NCBI GenBank assembly: GCA_029224185.1
Contig: CM055188.1
Span: 10,308,997-10,372,996 of the forward strand
From: Karalla daura
Taxonomy: Eukaryota > Chordata > Actinopteri > Chaetodontiformes > Leiognathidae
Direction of reading: 5' to 3'
DNA: 64,000 bases
Positions 21,047 to 34,273 of the stretch are shown piece by piece. The position numbers and the translations under genes are program-made. Within the stretch, counting starts at the first letter, position 1. Every line of letters begins with the position of its first letter. The notes beneath the pieces are model-generated. The model was not told the DNA's origin and did no database searches. It saw only the letters and a program-made list of their open reading frames with translations.

Positions 21047-21768
21047 TTGAGAATTTTTTTCCTTTGTTTTGTCCTTTGTTTTTGTTTGTTTTCTAGATGC
21101 AGCCCACCACCCTCCAACCTTACACCAATACGTGGTGTAAGGTGCAGTTGTGACAGAGGCTCAGTGTCTGCTCGGGACCACTCTCCTGGGTCTGCTCATG
21201 CTTGGAGCCCACTGGGCCCACGTGCGTCCGCGGAGGAGAAGAGTGGTCTGTGTGGGTCTGCGAGCACTGCCACAACATAAGGACAGTGGCCTCCCAGCCC
21301 CTACTTACAAACTCTGTTGTGGGGTGAACGCTGACATCATCATCATCATGTCCTATTCAATGAGCTGTGTAAGGTAGGCCGAAGGCATATGTGACATCGT
21401 CACTGTCCTCATGTCAGGTGCCTGACTGATGACATCATCAGTGCTGCACTCTGAGGCTTTGATGTCTTTCAAGGCCCATGATGATGTCACACTGTTGATG
21501 GAAAAGTTCAAAGGAGAGGTCCAGATTGCCAACAGAAAGAGCTTTTTACATCTGGCCACTGAGTCTATGAAGGAGTCAGGCTATGTACACTTGTCTGAGT
21601 AGGTTGTAAACTACTGAAACACATTGTGTTACTTAGAATTAATAAATGATTAATTTAGTGAAATGTAATTCATTGTGTAATTAGCGATAAGGTCAGTATG
21701 TGGAACACAGACAAGACAGCCACTTGATGACATAGCTATGGGGAGCCTACCTATCCAGCCTTGTATGT
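21047..21768 (+). repeat. Monomer 29
   Basis: CACAAC, CGAAGG, CATCGTCAC, AACAG, TAG, AGCGAT. First half of a dimer repeated by monomers 31-32. Confidence 0.97.
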
Positions 21769-22490
21769 TTGAGATTTTTTTTCCTTCGTTTTGTCCTTTG
21801 TTTTTGTTTGTTTTCTAGATGCAGCCCACCACCCTCCAACCTTACATCAATACGTGGTGTAAGGTGCAGTTGTGACAGAGGCTCAGTGTCTGCTCGGGAC
21901 CACTCTCCTGGGTCTGCTCATGCTTGGAGCCCACTGGGCCCACGTGCGTCCGCGGAGGAGAAGAGTGGTCTGTGTGGGTCTGCGAGCACTGCCTGAACAT
22001 AAGGACAGTGGCCTCCCAGCCCCTACTTACAAACTCTGTTGTGGGGTGAACGCTGACATCATCATCATCATGTCCTATTCAATGAGCTGTGTAAGGTAGG
22101 CCGAAGGCATATGTGACATCATCACTGCCCTCATGTCAGGTGCCTGACTGATGACATCATCAGTGCTGCACTCTGAGGCTTTGATGTCTTTCAAGGCCCA
22201 TGATGATGTCACACTGTTGATGGAAAAGTTCAAAGGAGAGGTCCAGATTGCCAACAGAAAGAGCTTTTTACATCTGGCCACTGAGTCTATGAAGGAGTCA
22301 GGCTATGTACACTTGTCTGAGTAGGTTGTAAACTACTGAAACACATTGTGTTACTTAGAATTAATAAATTATTAATTTAGTGAAATGTAATTCATTGTGT
22401 AATTAGCTATAAGGTCAGTATGTGGAACACAGACAACACAGCCACTTGATGACATAGCTATGGGGAGCCTACCTATCCAGCCTTGTATGT
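21769..22490 (+). repeat. Monomer 30
   Basis: GAGATTTTT start with private CTTCG, TTACATCAAT, CTGAAC, CGAAGG, ACTGCCCTC, AACAG, TAG, AAATTATTAAT, GACAACAC. Confidence 0.97.
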
Positions 22491-23212
22491 TTGAGAATTT
22501 TTTTCCTTTGTTTTGTCCTTTGTTTTTGTTTGTTTTCTAGATGCAGCCCACCACCCTCCAACCTTACACCAATATGTGGTGTAAGGTGCAGTTGTGACAG
22601 AGGCTCAGTGTCTGCTCGGGACCACTCTCCTGGGTCTGCTCATGCTTGGAGCCCACTGGGCCCACGTGCGTCCGCGGAGGAGAAGAGTGGTCTGTGTGGG
22701 TCTGCGAGCACTGCCTTAACATAAGGACAGTGGCCTCCCAGCCCCTACTTACAAACTCTGTTGTGGGGTGAACGCTGACATCATCATCATCATGTCCTAT
22801 TCAATGAGCTGTGTAAGGTAGGCCGAAGGCATATGTGACATCGTCACTGTCCTCATGTCAGGTGCCTGACTGATGACATCATCAGTGCTGCACTCTGAGG
22901 CTTTGATGTCTTTCAAGGCCCATGATGATGTCACACTGTTGATGGAAAAGTTCAAAGGAGAGGTCCAGATTGCCAACAGAAAGAGCTTTTTACATCTGGC
23001 CACTGAGTCTATGAAGGAGTCAGGCTATGTACACTTGTCTGAGTAGGTTGTAAACTACTGAAACACATTGTGTTACTTAGAATTAATAAATGATTAATTT
23101 AGTGAAATGTAATTCATTGTGTAATTAGCGATAAGGTCAGTATGTGGAACACAGACAAGACAGCCACTTGATGACATAGCTATGGGGAGCCTACCTATCC
23201 AGCCTTGTATGT
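22491..23212 (+). repeat. Monomer 31
   Basis: AATATG, private CCTTAAC, CGAAGG, CATCGTCAC, AACAG, TAG, AGCGAT; second half as monomer 29. Confidence 0.97.
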
Positions 23213-23932
23213 TTGAGATTTTTTTTCCTTTGTTTTGTCCTTTGTTTTTGTTTGTTTTCTAGATGCAGCCCACCACCCTCCAACCTTACATCAATACGTG
23301 GTGTAAGGTGCAGTTGTGACAGAGGCTCAGTGTCTGCTCGGGACCACTCTCCTGGGTCTGCTCATGCTTGGAGCCCACTGGGCCCACGTGCGTCCGCGGA
23401 GGAGAAGAGTGGTCTGTGTGGGTCTGCGAGCACTGCCTGAACATAAGGACAGTGGCCTCCCAGCCCCTACTTACAAACTCTGTTGTGGGGTGAACGCTGA
23501 CATCATCATCATCATGTCCTATTCAATGAGCTGTGTAAGGTAGGCCGAAGGCATATGTGACATCATCACTGCCCTCATGTCAGGTGCCTGACTGATGACA
23601 TCATCAGTGCTGCACTCTGAGGCTTTGATGTCTTTCAAGGCCCATGATGATGTCACACTGTTGATGGAAAAGTTCAAAGGAGAGGTCCAGATTGCCAACA
23701 GAAAGAGCTTTTTACATCTGGCCACTGAGTCTATGAAGGAGTCAGGCTTTGAACACTTGTCTGAGCAGGTTGTAAACTACTGACACACATTGTTTCTTAT
23801 ACTTAATAAATGATTAATTTAGTGAAATGTAATTCATTGTGTAATTATCTATAAGGTCAGTATGTGGAACACAGACAAGACAGCCACTTGATGACATAGC
23901 TATGGGGAGCCTACCTATCCAGCCTTGTATGT
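23213..23932 (+). repeat. Monomer 32
   Basis: GAGATTTTT start, TTACATCAAT, CTGAAC, CGAAGG, ACTGCCCTC, AACAG as monomer 30, but TTTGAACAC, CAG and tail S as monomer 12. The frame is open (23595-23783). A visible mosaic of two haplotypes. Confidence 0.97.
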
Positions 23933-24654
23933 TTGAGAATTTTTTTCCTTTGTTTTGTCCTTTGTTTTTGTTTGTTTTCTAGATGCAGCCCACCACCCTC
24001 CAACCTTACACCAATATGTGGTGTAAGGTGCAGTTGTGACAGAGGCTCAGTGTCTGCTCGGGACCACTCTCCTGGGTCTGCTCATGCTTGGAGCCCACTG
24101 GGCCCACGTGCGTCCGCGGAGGAGAAGAGTGGTCTGTGTGGGTCTGCGAGCACTGCCACAACATAAGGACAGTGGCCTCCCAGCCCCTACTTACAAACTC
24201 TGTTGTGGGGTGAACGCTGACATCATCATCATCATGTCCTATTCAATGAGCTGTGTAAGGTAGGCCGAAGGCATATGTGACATCATCACTGTCCTCATGT
24301 CAGGTGCCTGACTGATGACATCATCAGTGCTGCACTCTGAGGCTTTGATGTCTTTCAAGGCCCATGATGATGTCACACTGTTGATGGAAAAGTTCAAAGG
24401 AGAGGTCCAGATTGCCAACGGAAAGAGCTTTTTACATCTGGCCACTGAGTCTATGAAGGAGTCAGGCTATGTACACTTGTCTGAGTAGGTTGTAAACTAC
24501 TGAAACACATTGTGTTACTTAGAATTAATAAATGATTAATTTAGTGAAATGTAATTCATTGTGTAATTAGCTATAAGGTCAGTATGTGGAACACAGACAA
24601 CACAGCCACTTGATGACATAGCTATGGGGAGCCTACCTATCCAGCCTTGTATGT
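23933..24654 (+). repeat. Monomer 33
   Basis: AATATG, CACAAC, CGAAGG, AACGG, TAG, tail L, GACAACAC. Confidence 0.97.
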
Positions 24655-25374
24655 TTGAGAATTTTTTTCCTTTGTTTTGTCCTTTGTTTTTGTTTGTTTT
24701 CTAGATGCAGCCCACCACCCTCCAACCTTACACCAATACGTGGTGTAAGGTGCAGTTGTGACAGAGGCTCAGTGTCTGCTCGGGACCACTCTCCTGGGTC
24801 TGCTCATGCTTGGAGCCCACTGGGCCCACGTGCGTCCGCGGAGGAGAAGAGTGGTCTGTGTGGGTCTGGGAGCACTGCCACAACACAAGGACAGTGGCCT
24901 CCCAGCCCCTACTTACAAACTCTGTTGTGGGGTGAACGCTGACATCATCATCATCATGTCCTATTCAATGAGCTGTGTACGGTAGGCCTAAGGCATGTGT
25001 GACATCATCACTGTCCTCATGTCAGGTGCCTGACTGATGACATCATCAGTGCTGCACTCTGAGGCTTTGATGTCTTTCAAGGCCCTTGATGATGTCACAC
25101 TGTTGATGGAAAAGTTCAAAGGATAGGTCCAGATTGCCAACGGAAAGAGCTTTTTTCATCTGGCCACTGAGTCTATGAAGGAGTCAGGCTTTGAACACTT
25201 GTCTGAGCAGGTTGTAAACTACTGACACACATTGTTTCTTATACTTAATAAATGATTAATTTAGTGAAATGTAATTCATTGTGTAATTATCTATAAGGTC
25301 AGTATGTGGAACACAGACAAGACAGCCACTTGATGACATAGCTATGGGGAGCCTACCTATCCAGCCTTGTATGT
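24655..25374 (+). repeat. Monomer 34
   Basis: Carries every private mark of monomer 12, including the in-frame TAG in AAAGGATAGG, CTGGGAG and GTGTACGG; appears identical to it. Confidence 0.97.
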
Positions 25375-26313
25375 TTGAGAATTTTTTTCCTTTGTTTTGT
25401 CCTTTGTTTTTGTTTGTTTTCTAGATGCAGCCCACCACCCTCCAACCTTACACCAATACGTGGTGTAAGGTGCAGTTGTGACAGAGGCTCAGTGTCTGCT
25501 CGGGACCACTCTCCTGGGTCTGCTCATGCTTGGAGCCCACTGGGCCCACGTGCGTCCGCGGAGGAGAAGAGTGGTCTGTGTGGGTCTGTGAGCACTGCCA
25601 CAACATAAGGACAGTGGCCTCCCAGCCCCTACTTACAAACTCTGTTGTGGGGTGAACGCTGACATCATCATCATCATCATCATCATGTCCTATTCAATGA
25701 GCTGTGTAAGGTAGGCCTAAGGCATGTGGGACATCATCACTGTCCTCATGTCAGGTGCCTGACTGATGACATCATCAGTGCTGCACTCTGAGGCTTTGAT
25801 GTCTTTCAAGGCCCATGATGATGTCACACTGTTGATGGAAAAGTTCAAAGGAGAGGTCCAGATTGCCAACAGAAAGAGCTTTTTACATCATCATGTCCTC
25901 TTCAATGAGCTGTGTAAGGTAGGCCGAAGGCATATGTGACATCATCACTGTCCTCATGTCAGGTGCCTGACTGATGACATCATCAGTTCTGCACTCTGAG
26001 GCTTTGATGTCTTTCAAGGCCCATGATGATGTCACACTGTTGATGGAAAAGTTCAAAGGAGAGGTCCAGATTGCCAACAGAAAGAGCTTTTTTCATCTGG
26101 CCACTGAGTCTATGAAGGAGTCAGGCTATGTACACTTGTCTGAGTAGGTTGTAAACTACTGAAACACATTGTGTTACTTAGAATTAATAAATGATTAATT
26201 TAGTGAAATGTAATTCATTGTGTAATTAGCGATAAGGTCAGGATGTGGAACACAGACAAGACAGCCACTTGATGACATAGCTATGGGGAGCCTACCTATC
26301 CAGCCTTGTATGT
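25375..26313 (+). repeat. Monomer 35 (long, 939 bp)
   Basis: Second instance of the 208-bp internal duplication with (ATC)7. CTGTGAG, CACAAC, GCATGTGGG, private GTCCTCTTC and TTTTTTCATC, AACAG, TAG, AGCGAT. Confidence 0.97.
25682..26097 (+). repeat. 208-bp internal tandem duplication, instance 2
   Basis: Same breakpoints and same CTAAGG-then-CGAAGG order as the instance near 10.3 kb, so it descends from one event and was spread as part of a larger block. Private changes: GCATGTGGG and GTCCTCTTC. Confidence 0.95.
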
Positions 26314-27035
26314 TTGAGAATTTTTTTCCTTTGTTTTGTCCTTTGTTTTTGTTTGTTTTCTAGATGCAGCCCACCACCCTCCAACCTTACATCAATACGT
26401 GGTGTAAGGTGCAGTTGTGACAGAGGCTCAGTGTCTGCTCGGGACCACTCTCCTGGGTCTGCTCATGCTTGGAGCCCACTGGGCCCACGTGCGTCCGCGG
26501 AGGAGAAGAGTGGTCTGTGTGGGTCTGCGAGCACTGCCACAACATAAGGACAGTGGCCTCCCAGCCCCTACTTACAAACTCTGTTGTGGGGTGAACGCTG
26601 ACATCATCATCATCATGTCCTATTCAATGAGCTGTGTAAGGTAGGCCTAAGGCATGTGGGACATCATCACTGTCCTCATGTCAGGTGCCTGACTGATGAC
26701 ATCATCAGTGCTGCACTCTGAGGCTTTGATGTCTTTCAAGGCCCATGATGATGTCACACTGTTGATGGAAAAGTTCAAAGGAGAGGTCCAGATTGCCAAC
26801 GGAAAGAGCTTTTTACATCTGGCCACTGAGTCTATGAAGGAGTCAGGCTATGTACACTTGTCTGAGTAGGTTGTAAACTACTGACACACATTGTGTTACT
26901 TAGAATTAATAAATGATTAATTTAGTGAAATGTAATTCATTGTGTAATTAGCTATAAGGTCAGTATGTGGAACACAGACAAGACAGCCACTTGATGACAT
27001 AGCTATGGGGAGCCTACCTATCCAGCCTTGTATGT
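26314..27035 (+). repeat. Monomer 36
   Basis: TTACATCAAT, CACAAC, GCATGTGGG shared with the preceding monomer, TAG, TGACACA, tail L. Confidence 0.97.
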
Positions 27036-27758
27036 TTGAGAATTTTTTTCCTTTGTTTTGTCCTTTGTTTTTGTTTGTTTTCTAGATGCAGCCCACCACC
27101 CTCCAACCTTACACCAATACGTGGTGTAAGGTGTCGTTGTGACAGAGGCTCAGTGTCTGCTCGGAACCACTCTCCTGGGTCTGCTCATGCTTGGAGCCCA
27201 CTGGGCCCACGTGCGTCCGCGGAGGAGAAGAGTGGTCTGTGTGGGTCTGCGAGCACTGCCACAACATAAGGACAGTGGCCTCCCAGCCCCTACTTACAAA
27301 CTCTGTTGTGGGGTGAACGCTGACATCATCATCATCATCATGTCCTATTCAATGAGCTGTGTAAGGTAGGCCTAAGGCATATGTGACATCATCACTGTCC
27401 TCATGTCAGGTGCCTGACTGATGACATCATCAGTGCTGCACTCTGAGGCTTTGATGTCTTTCAAGGCCCATGATGATGTCACACTGTTGATGGAAAAGTT
27501 CAAAGGAGAGGTCCAGATTGCCAACGGAAAGAGCTTTTTACATCTGGCCACTGAGTCTATGAAGGAGTCAGGCTATGTACACTTGTCTGAGTAGGTTGTA
27601 AACTACTGAAACACATTGTGTTACTTAGAATTAATAAATTATGAATTTAGTGAAATGTAATTCATTGTGTAATTAGCTATAAGGTCAGTATGTGGAACAG
27701 ACAAGACAGCCACTTGATGACATAGCTATGGGGAGCCTACCTATCCAGCCTTGTATGT
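27036..27758 (+). repeat. Monomer 37
   Basis: Private GTGTCGTTG and CTCGGAACC, CACAAC, (ATC)5, TAG, AAATTATGAAT, and a 2-bp loss in GGAACAGACAAG. Confidence 0.97.
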
Positions 27759-28483
27759 TTGAGAATTTTTTTCCTTTGTTTTGTCCTTTGTTTTTGTTTG
27801 TTTTCTAGATGCAGCCCACCACCCTCCAACCTTACACCAATACGTGGTGTAAGGTGCCGTTGTGACAGAGGCTCAGTGTCTGCTCGGGACCACTCTCCTG
27901 GGTCTGCTCATGCTTGGAGCCCACTGGGCCCACGTGCGTCCGCGGAGGAGAAGAGTGATCTGTGTGGGTCTGCGAGCACTGCCTGAACATAAGGACAGTG
28001 GCCTCCCAGCCCCTACTTACAAACTCTGTTGTGGGGTGAACGCTGACATCATCATCATCATCATGTCCTATTCAATGAGCTGTGTAAGGTAGGCCTAAGG
28101 CATGTGTGACATCATCACTGTCCTCATGTCAGGTGCCTGACTGATGACATCATCAGTGCTGCACTCTGAGGCTTTGATGTCTTTCAAGGCCCATGATGAT
28201 GTCACACTGTTGATGGAAAAGTTCAAAGGAGAGGTCCAGATTGCCAACGGAAAGAGCTTTTTACATCTGGCCACTGAGTCTATGAAGGAGTCAGGCTATG
28301 TACACTTGTCTGAGTAGGTTGTAAACTACTGAAACACATTGTGTTACTTAGAATTAATAAATTATGAATTTAGTGAAATGTAATTCATTGTGTAATTAGC
28401 TATAAGGTCAGTATGTGGAACACAGACAAGACAGCCACTTGATGACATAGCTATGGGGAGCCTACCTATCCAGTCTTGTATGT
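27759..28483 (+). repeat. Monomer 38
   Basis: GTGCCG, GTGATC, CTGAAC, (ATC)5, CTAAGG, TAG, AAATTATGAAT tail ending CAGTCTTG. Confidence 0.97.
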
Positions 28484-29205
28484 TTGAGAATTTTTTTCCG
28501 TTGTTTTGTCCTTTGTTTTTGTTTGTTTTCTAGATGCAGCCCACCACCCTCCAACCTTACACCAATACGTGGTGTAAGGTGCAGTTGTGACAGAGGCTCA
28601 GTGTCTGCTCGGGACCACTCTCCTGGGTCTGCTCATGCTTGGAGCCCACTGGGCCCACGTGCGTCCGCGGAGGAGAAGAGTGGTCTGTGTGGGTCTGCGA
28701 GCACTGCCACAACATAAGGACAGTGGCCTCCCAGCCCCTACTTACAAACTCTGTTGTGGGGTGAACGCTGACATCATCATCATCATGTCCTATTCAATGA
28801 GCTGTGTAAGGTAGGCCTAAGGCATGTGTGACATCATCACTGTCCTCATGTCAGGTGCCTGACTGATGACATCATCAGTGCTGCACTCTGAGGCTTTGAT
28901 GTCTTTCAAGGCCCATGATGATGTCACACTGTTGATGGAAAAGTTCAAAGGAGAGGTCCAGATTGCCAACGGAAAGAGCTTTTTACATCTGGCCACTGAG
29001 TCTATGAAGGAGTCAGGCTATGTACACTTGTCTGAGTAGGTTGTAAACTACTGAAACACATTGTGTTACTTAGAATTAATAAATTATGAATTTAGTGAAA
29101 TGTAATTCATTGTGTAATTAGCTATAAGGTCAGTATGTGGAACACAGACAAGACAGCCACTTGATGACATAGCTATGGGGAGCCTACCTATCCAGTCTTG
29201 TATGT
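28484..29205 (+). repeat. Monomer 39
   Basis: TTTCCGTTG in the pyrimidine tract, CACAAC, TAG, AAATTATGAAT tail ending CAGTCTTG. First of three near-identical consecutive copies. Confidence 0.97.
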
Positions 29206-29927
29206 TTGAGAATTTTTTTCCGTTGTTTTGTCCTTTGTTTTTGTTTGTTTTCTAGATGCAGCCCACCACCCTCCAACCTTACACCAATACGTGGTGTAAG
29301 GTGCAGTTGTGACAGAGGCTCAGTGTCTGCTCGGGACCACTCTCCTGGGTCTGCTCATGCTTGGAGCCCACTGGGCCCACGTGCGTCCGCGGAGGAGAAG
29401 AGTGGTCTGTGTGGGTCTGCGAGCACTGCCACAACATAAGGACAGTGGCCTCCCAGCCCCTACTTACAAACTCTGTTGTGGGGTGAACGCTGACATCATC
29501 ATCATCATGTCCTATTCAATGAGCTGTGTAAGGTAGGCCTAAGGCATGTGTGACATCATCACTGTCCTCATGTCAGGTGCCTGACTGATGACATCATCAG
29601 TGCTGCACTCTGAGGCTTTGATGTCTTTCAAGGCCCATGATGATGTCACACTGTTGATGGAAAAGTTCAAAGGAGAGGTCCAGATTGCCAACGGAAAGAG
29701 CTTTTTACATCTGGCCACTGAGTCTATGAAGGAGTCAGGCTATGTACACTTGTCTGAGTAGGTTGTAAACTACTGAAACACATTGTGTTACTTAGAATTA
29801 ATAAATTATGAATTTAGTGAAATGTAATTCATTGTGTAATTAGCTATAAGGTCAGTATGTGGAACACAGACAAGACAGCCACTTGATGACATAGCTATGG
29901 GGAGCCTACCTATCCAGTCTTGTATGT
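29206..29927 (+). repeat. Monomer 40
   Basis: I find no difference from the preceding monomer, a sign of a recent single-unit duplication. Confidence 0.97.
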
Positions 29928-30649
29928 TTGAGAATTTTTTTCCGTTGTTTTGTCCTTTGTTTTTGTTTGTTTTCTAGATGCAGCCCACCACCCTCCAACC
30001 TTACACCAATACGTGGTGTAAGGTGCAGTTGTGACAGAGGCTCAGTGTCTGCTCGGGACCACTCTCCTGGGTCTGCTCATGCTTGGAGCCCACTGGGCCC
30101 ACGTGCGTCCGCGGAGGAGAAGAGTGGTCTGTGTGGGTCTGCGAGCACTGCCACAACATAAGGACAGTGGCCTCCCAGCCCCTACTTACAAACTCTGTTG
30201 TGGGGTGAACGCTGACATCATCATCATCATGTCCTATTCAATGAGCTGTGTAAGGTAGGCCTAAGGCATGTGTGACATCATCACTGTCCTCATGTCAGGT
30301 GCCTGACTGATGACATCATCAGTGCTGCACTCTGAGGCTTTGATGTCTTTCAAGGCCCATGATGATGTCACACTGTTGATGGAAAAGTTCAAAGGAGAGG
30401 TCCAGATTGCCAACGGAAAGAGCTTTTTACATCTGGCCACTGAGTCTATGAAGGAGTCAGGCTATGTACACTTGTCTGAGTAGGTTGTAAACTACTGACA
30501 CACATTGTGTTACTTAGAATTAATAAATGATTAATTTAGTGAAATGTAATTCATTGTGTAATTAGCTATAAGGTCAGTATGTGGAACACAGACAAGACAG
30601 CCACTTGATGACATAGCTATGGGGAGCCTACCTATCCAGCCTTGTATGT
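29928..30649 (+). repeat. Monomer 41
   Basis: Matches the two preceding copies up to the end of the frame, then switches to TGACACA, AAATGATTAAT and CAGCCTTG, so a recombination point lies near 30490. Confidence 0.97.
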
Positions 30650-31374
30650 TTGAGAATTTTTTTCCTTTGTTTTGTCCTTTGTTTTTGTTTGTTTTCTAGA
30701 TGCAGCCCACCACCCTCCAACCTTACACCAATACGTGGTGTAAGGTGCAGTTGTGACAGAGGTTCAGTGTCTGCTCGGGACCACTCTCCTGGGTCTGCTC
30801 ATGCTTGGAGCCCACTGGGCCCACGTGCGTCCGCGGAGGAGAAGAGTGGTCTGTGTGGGTCTGCGAGCACTGCCACAACATAAGGACAGTGGCCTCCCAG
30901 CCCCTACTTACAAACTCTGTTGTGGGGTGAACGCTGACATCATCATCATCATCATGTCCTATTCAATGAGCTGTGTAAGGTAGGCCTAAGGCATGTGTGA
31001 CATCATCACTGTCCTCATGTCAGGTGCCTGACTGATGACATCATCAGTGCTGCACTCTGAGGCTTTGATGTCTTTCAAGGCCCATGATGATGTCACACTG
31101 TTGATGGAAAAGTTCAAAGGAGAGGTCCAGATTGCCAACGGAAAGAGCTTTTTACATCTGGCCACTGAGTCTATGAAGGACTCAGGCTATGTACACTTGT
31201 CTGAGTAGGTTGTAAACTACTGAAACACATTGTGTTACTTAGAATTAATAAATTATGAATTTAGTGAAATGTAATTCATTGTGTAATTAGCTATAAGGTC
31301 AGTATGTGGAACACAGACAAGACAGCCACTTGATGACATAGCTATGGGGAGCCTACCTATCCAGCCTTGTATGT
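30650..31374 (+). repeat. Monomer 42
   Basis: GAGGTTC, CACAAC, (ATC)5, AAGGACTCAGG (Glu to Asp, shared with monomers 45 and 48), TAG, AAATTATGAAT. Confidence 0.97.
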
Positions 31375-32094
31375 TTGAGAATTTTTTTCCTTTGTTTTGT
31401 CCTTTGTTTTTGTTTGTTTTCTAGATGCAGCCCACCACCCTCCAACCGTACACCAATACGTGGTGTAAGGTGCAGTTGTGACAGAGGCTCAGTGTCTGCT
31501 CGGGACCACTCTCCTGGGTCTGCTCATGCTTGGAGCCCACTGGGCCCACGTGCGTCCGCGGAGGAGAAGAGTGGTCTGTGTGGGTCTGCGAGCACTGCCA
31601 CAACATAAGGACAGTGGCCTCCCAGCCCCTACTTACAAACTCTGTTGTGGGGTGAACGCTGACATCATCATCATCATGTCCTATTCAATGAGCTGTGTAA
31701 GGTAGGCCTAAGGCATGTGTGACATCATCACTGTCCTCATGTCAGGTGCCTGACTGATGACATCATCAGTGCTGCACTCTGAGGCTTTGATGTCTTTCAA
31801 GGCCCATGATGATGTCACACTGTTGATGGAAAAGTTCAAAGGAGAGGTCCAGATTGCCAACGGAAAGAGCTTTTTACATCTGGCCACTGAGTCTATGAAG
31901 GAGTCAGGCTATGTACACTTGTCTGAGCAGGTTGTAAACTACTGACATACATTGTTTCTTATACTTAATAAATGATTAATTTAGTGAAATGTAATTCATT
32001 GTGTAATTAGCTATAAGGTCAGTATGTGGAACACAGACAAGACAGCCACTTGATCACATAGCTATGGGGAGCCTACCTATCCAGCCTTGTATGT
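31375..32094 (+). repeat. Monomer 43
   Basis: CCGTACACC, CACAAC, CAG with open frame (31757-31945), GACATACATTG with tail S, TTGATCACATAG. Sister of monomers 49 and 57. Confidence 0.97.
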
Positions 32095-32819
32095 TTGAGA
32101 ATTTTTTTCCTTTGTTTTGTCCTTTGTTTTTGTTTGTTTTCTAGATGCAGCCCACCACCCTCCAACCTTACACCAATACGTGGTGTAAGGTGCAGTTGTG
32201 ACAGAGGTTCAGTGTCTGCTCGGGACCACTCTCCTGGGTCTGCTCATGCTTGGAGCCCACTGGGCCCACGTGCGTCCGCGGAGGAGAAGAGTGGTCTGTG
32301 TGGGTCTGCGAGCACTGCCAGAACATAAGGACAGTGGCCTCCCAGCCCCTACTTACAAACTCTGTTGTGGGGTGAACGCTGACATCATCATCATCATCAT
32401 GTCCTATTCAATGAGCTGTGTAAGGTAGGCCTAAGGCATGTGTGACATCATCACTGTCCTCATGTCAGGTGCCTTACTGATGACATCATCAGTGCTGCAC
32501 TCTGAGGCTTTGATGTCTTTCAAGGCCCATGATGATGTCACACTGTTGATGGAAAAGTTCAAAGGAGAGGTCCAGATTGCCAACGGAAAGAGCTTTTTAC
32601 ATCTGGCCACTGAGTCTATGAAGGAGTCAGGCTATGTACACTTGTCTGAGTAGGTTGTAAACTACTGACACACATTGTGTTACTTAGAATTAATAAATGA
32701 TTAATTTAGTGAAATGTAATTCATTGTGTAATTAGCTATAAGGTCAGTATGTGGAACACAGACAAGACAGCCACTTGATGACATAGCTATGGGGAGCCTA
32801 CCTATCCAGCCTTGTATGT
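32095..32819 (+). repeat. Monomer 44
   Basis: GAGGTTC, CAGAAC, (ATC)5, GCATGTG with TTACTG. The frame is therefore open from an upstream ATG at 32438 to the TAG at 32651-32653, 71 codons and the longest ATG-led version of this frame. Confidence 0.97.
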
Positions 32820-33545
32820 TTGAGAATTTTTTTCCTTTGTTTTGTCCTTTGTTTTTGTTTGTTTTCTAGATGCAGCCCACCACCCTCCAACCTTACACCA
32901 ATACGTGGTGTAAGGTGCCGTTGTGACAGAGGCTCAGTGTCTGCTCGGGAACCACTCTCCTGGGTCTACTCATGCTTGGAGCCCACTGGGCCCACGTGCG
33001 TCCGCGGAGGAGAAGAGTGGTCTGTGTGGGTCTGCGAGCACTGCCACAACATAAGGACAGTGGCCTCCCAGCCCCTACTTACAAACTCTGTTGTGGGGTG
33101 AACGCTGACATCATCATCATCATCATGTCCTATTCAATGAGCTGTGTAAGGTAGGCCTAAGGCATGTGTGACATCATCACTGTCCTCATGTCAGGTGCCT
33201 GACTGATGACATCATCAGTGCTGCACTCTGAGGCTTTGATGTCTTTCAAGGCCCATGATGATGTCACACTGTTGATGGAAAAGTTCAAAGGAGAGGTCCA
33301 GATTGCCAACGGAAAGAGCTTTTTACATCTGGCCACTGAGTCTATGAAGGACTCAGGCTATGTACACTTGTCTGAGTAGGTTGTAAACTACTGAAACACA
33401 TTGTGTTACTTAGAATTAATAAATTATGAATTTAGTGAAATGTAATTCATTGTGTAATTAGCTATAAGGTCAGTATGTGGAACACAGACAAGACAGCCAC
33501 TTGATGACATAGCTATGGGGAGCCTACCTATCCAGCCTTGTATGT
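32820..33545 (+). repeat. Monomer 45
   Basis: GTGCCG, GGGAACC, TCTACTCATG, CACAAC, (ATC)5, AAGGACTCAGG, TAG, AAATTATGAAT. Confidence 0.97.
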
Positions 33546-34273
33546 TTGAGAATTTTTTTCCTTTGTTTTGTCCTTTGTTTTTGTTTGTTTTCTAGATGCA
33601 GCCCACCACCCTCCAACCGTACACCAATACGTGGTGTAAGGTGCAGTTGTGACAGAGGTTCAGTGTCTGCTCGGGACCACTCTCCTGGGTCTGCTCATGC
33701 TTGGAGCCCACTGGGCCCACGTGCGTCCGCGGAGGAGAAGAGTGGTCTGTGTGGGTCTGCGAGCACTGCCAGAACATAAGGACAGTGGCCTCCCAGCCCC
33801 TACTTACAAACTCTGTTGTGGGGTGAACGCTGACATCATCATCACCATCATCATGTCCTATTCAATGAGCTGTGTAAGGTAGGTCTAAGGCATATGTGAC
33901 ATCATCACTGTCCTCATGTCAGGTGCCTGACTGATGACATCATCAGTGCTGCACTCTGAGGCTTTGATGTCTTTCAAGGCCCATGATGATGTCACACTGT
34001 TGATGGAAAAGTTCAAAGGAGAGGTCCAGATTGCCAACGGAAAGAGCTTTTTACATCTGGCCACTGAGTCTATGAAGGAGTCAGGCTATGTACACTTGTC
34101 TGAGTAGGTTGTAAACTACTGACACACATTGTGTTACTTAGAATTAATAAATGATTAATTTAGTGAAATGTAATTCATTGTGTAATTAGCTATAAGGTCA
34201 GTATGTGGAACACAGACAAGACAGCCACTTGATGACATAGCTATGGGGAGCCTACCTATCCAGCCTTGTATGT
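33546..34273 (+). repeat. Monomer 46
   Basis: CCGTACACC, GAGGTTC, CAGAAC, interrupted tract ATCATCATCACCATCATC (6 bp longer), private GGTAGGTCTAAGG, TAG. Confidence 0.97.

Larger units (their letters stand above)
21047..23932 (+). repeat. 1444-bp dimeric higher-order repeat
   Basis: Two alternating haplotypes repeat once: CATCGTCAC with AGCGAT, then GAGATTTTT with TTACATCAAT and ACTGCCCTC. The end of the second dimer switches to tail S, marking an exchange point near 23748. Confidence 0.8.
28484..30490 (+). repeat. Single-monomer local amplification
   Basis: Nearly three consecutive monomers with TTTCCGTTG, CACAAC and AAATTATGAAT/CAGTCTTG tails show no visible differences until the third tail. 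Confidence 0.8.
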
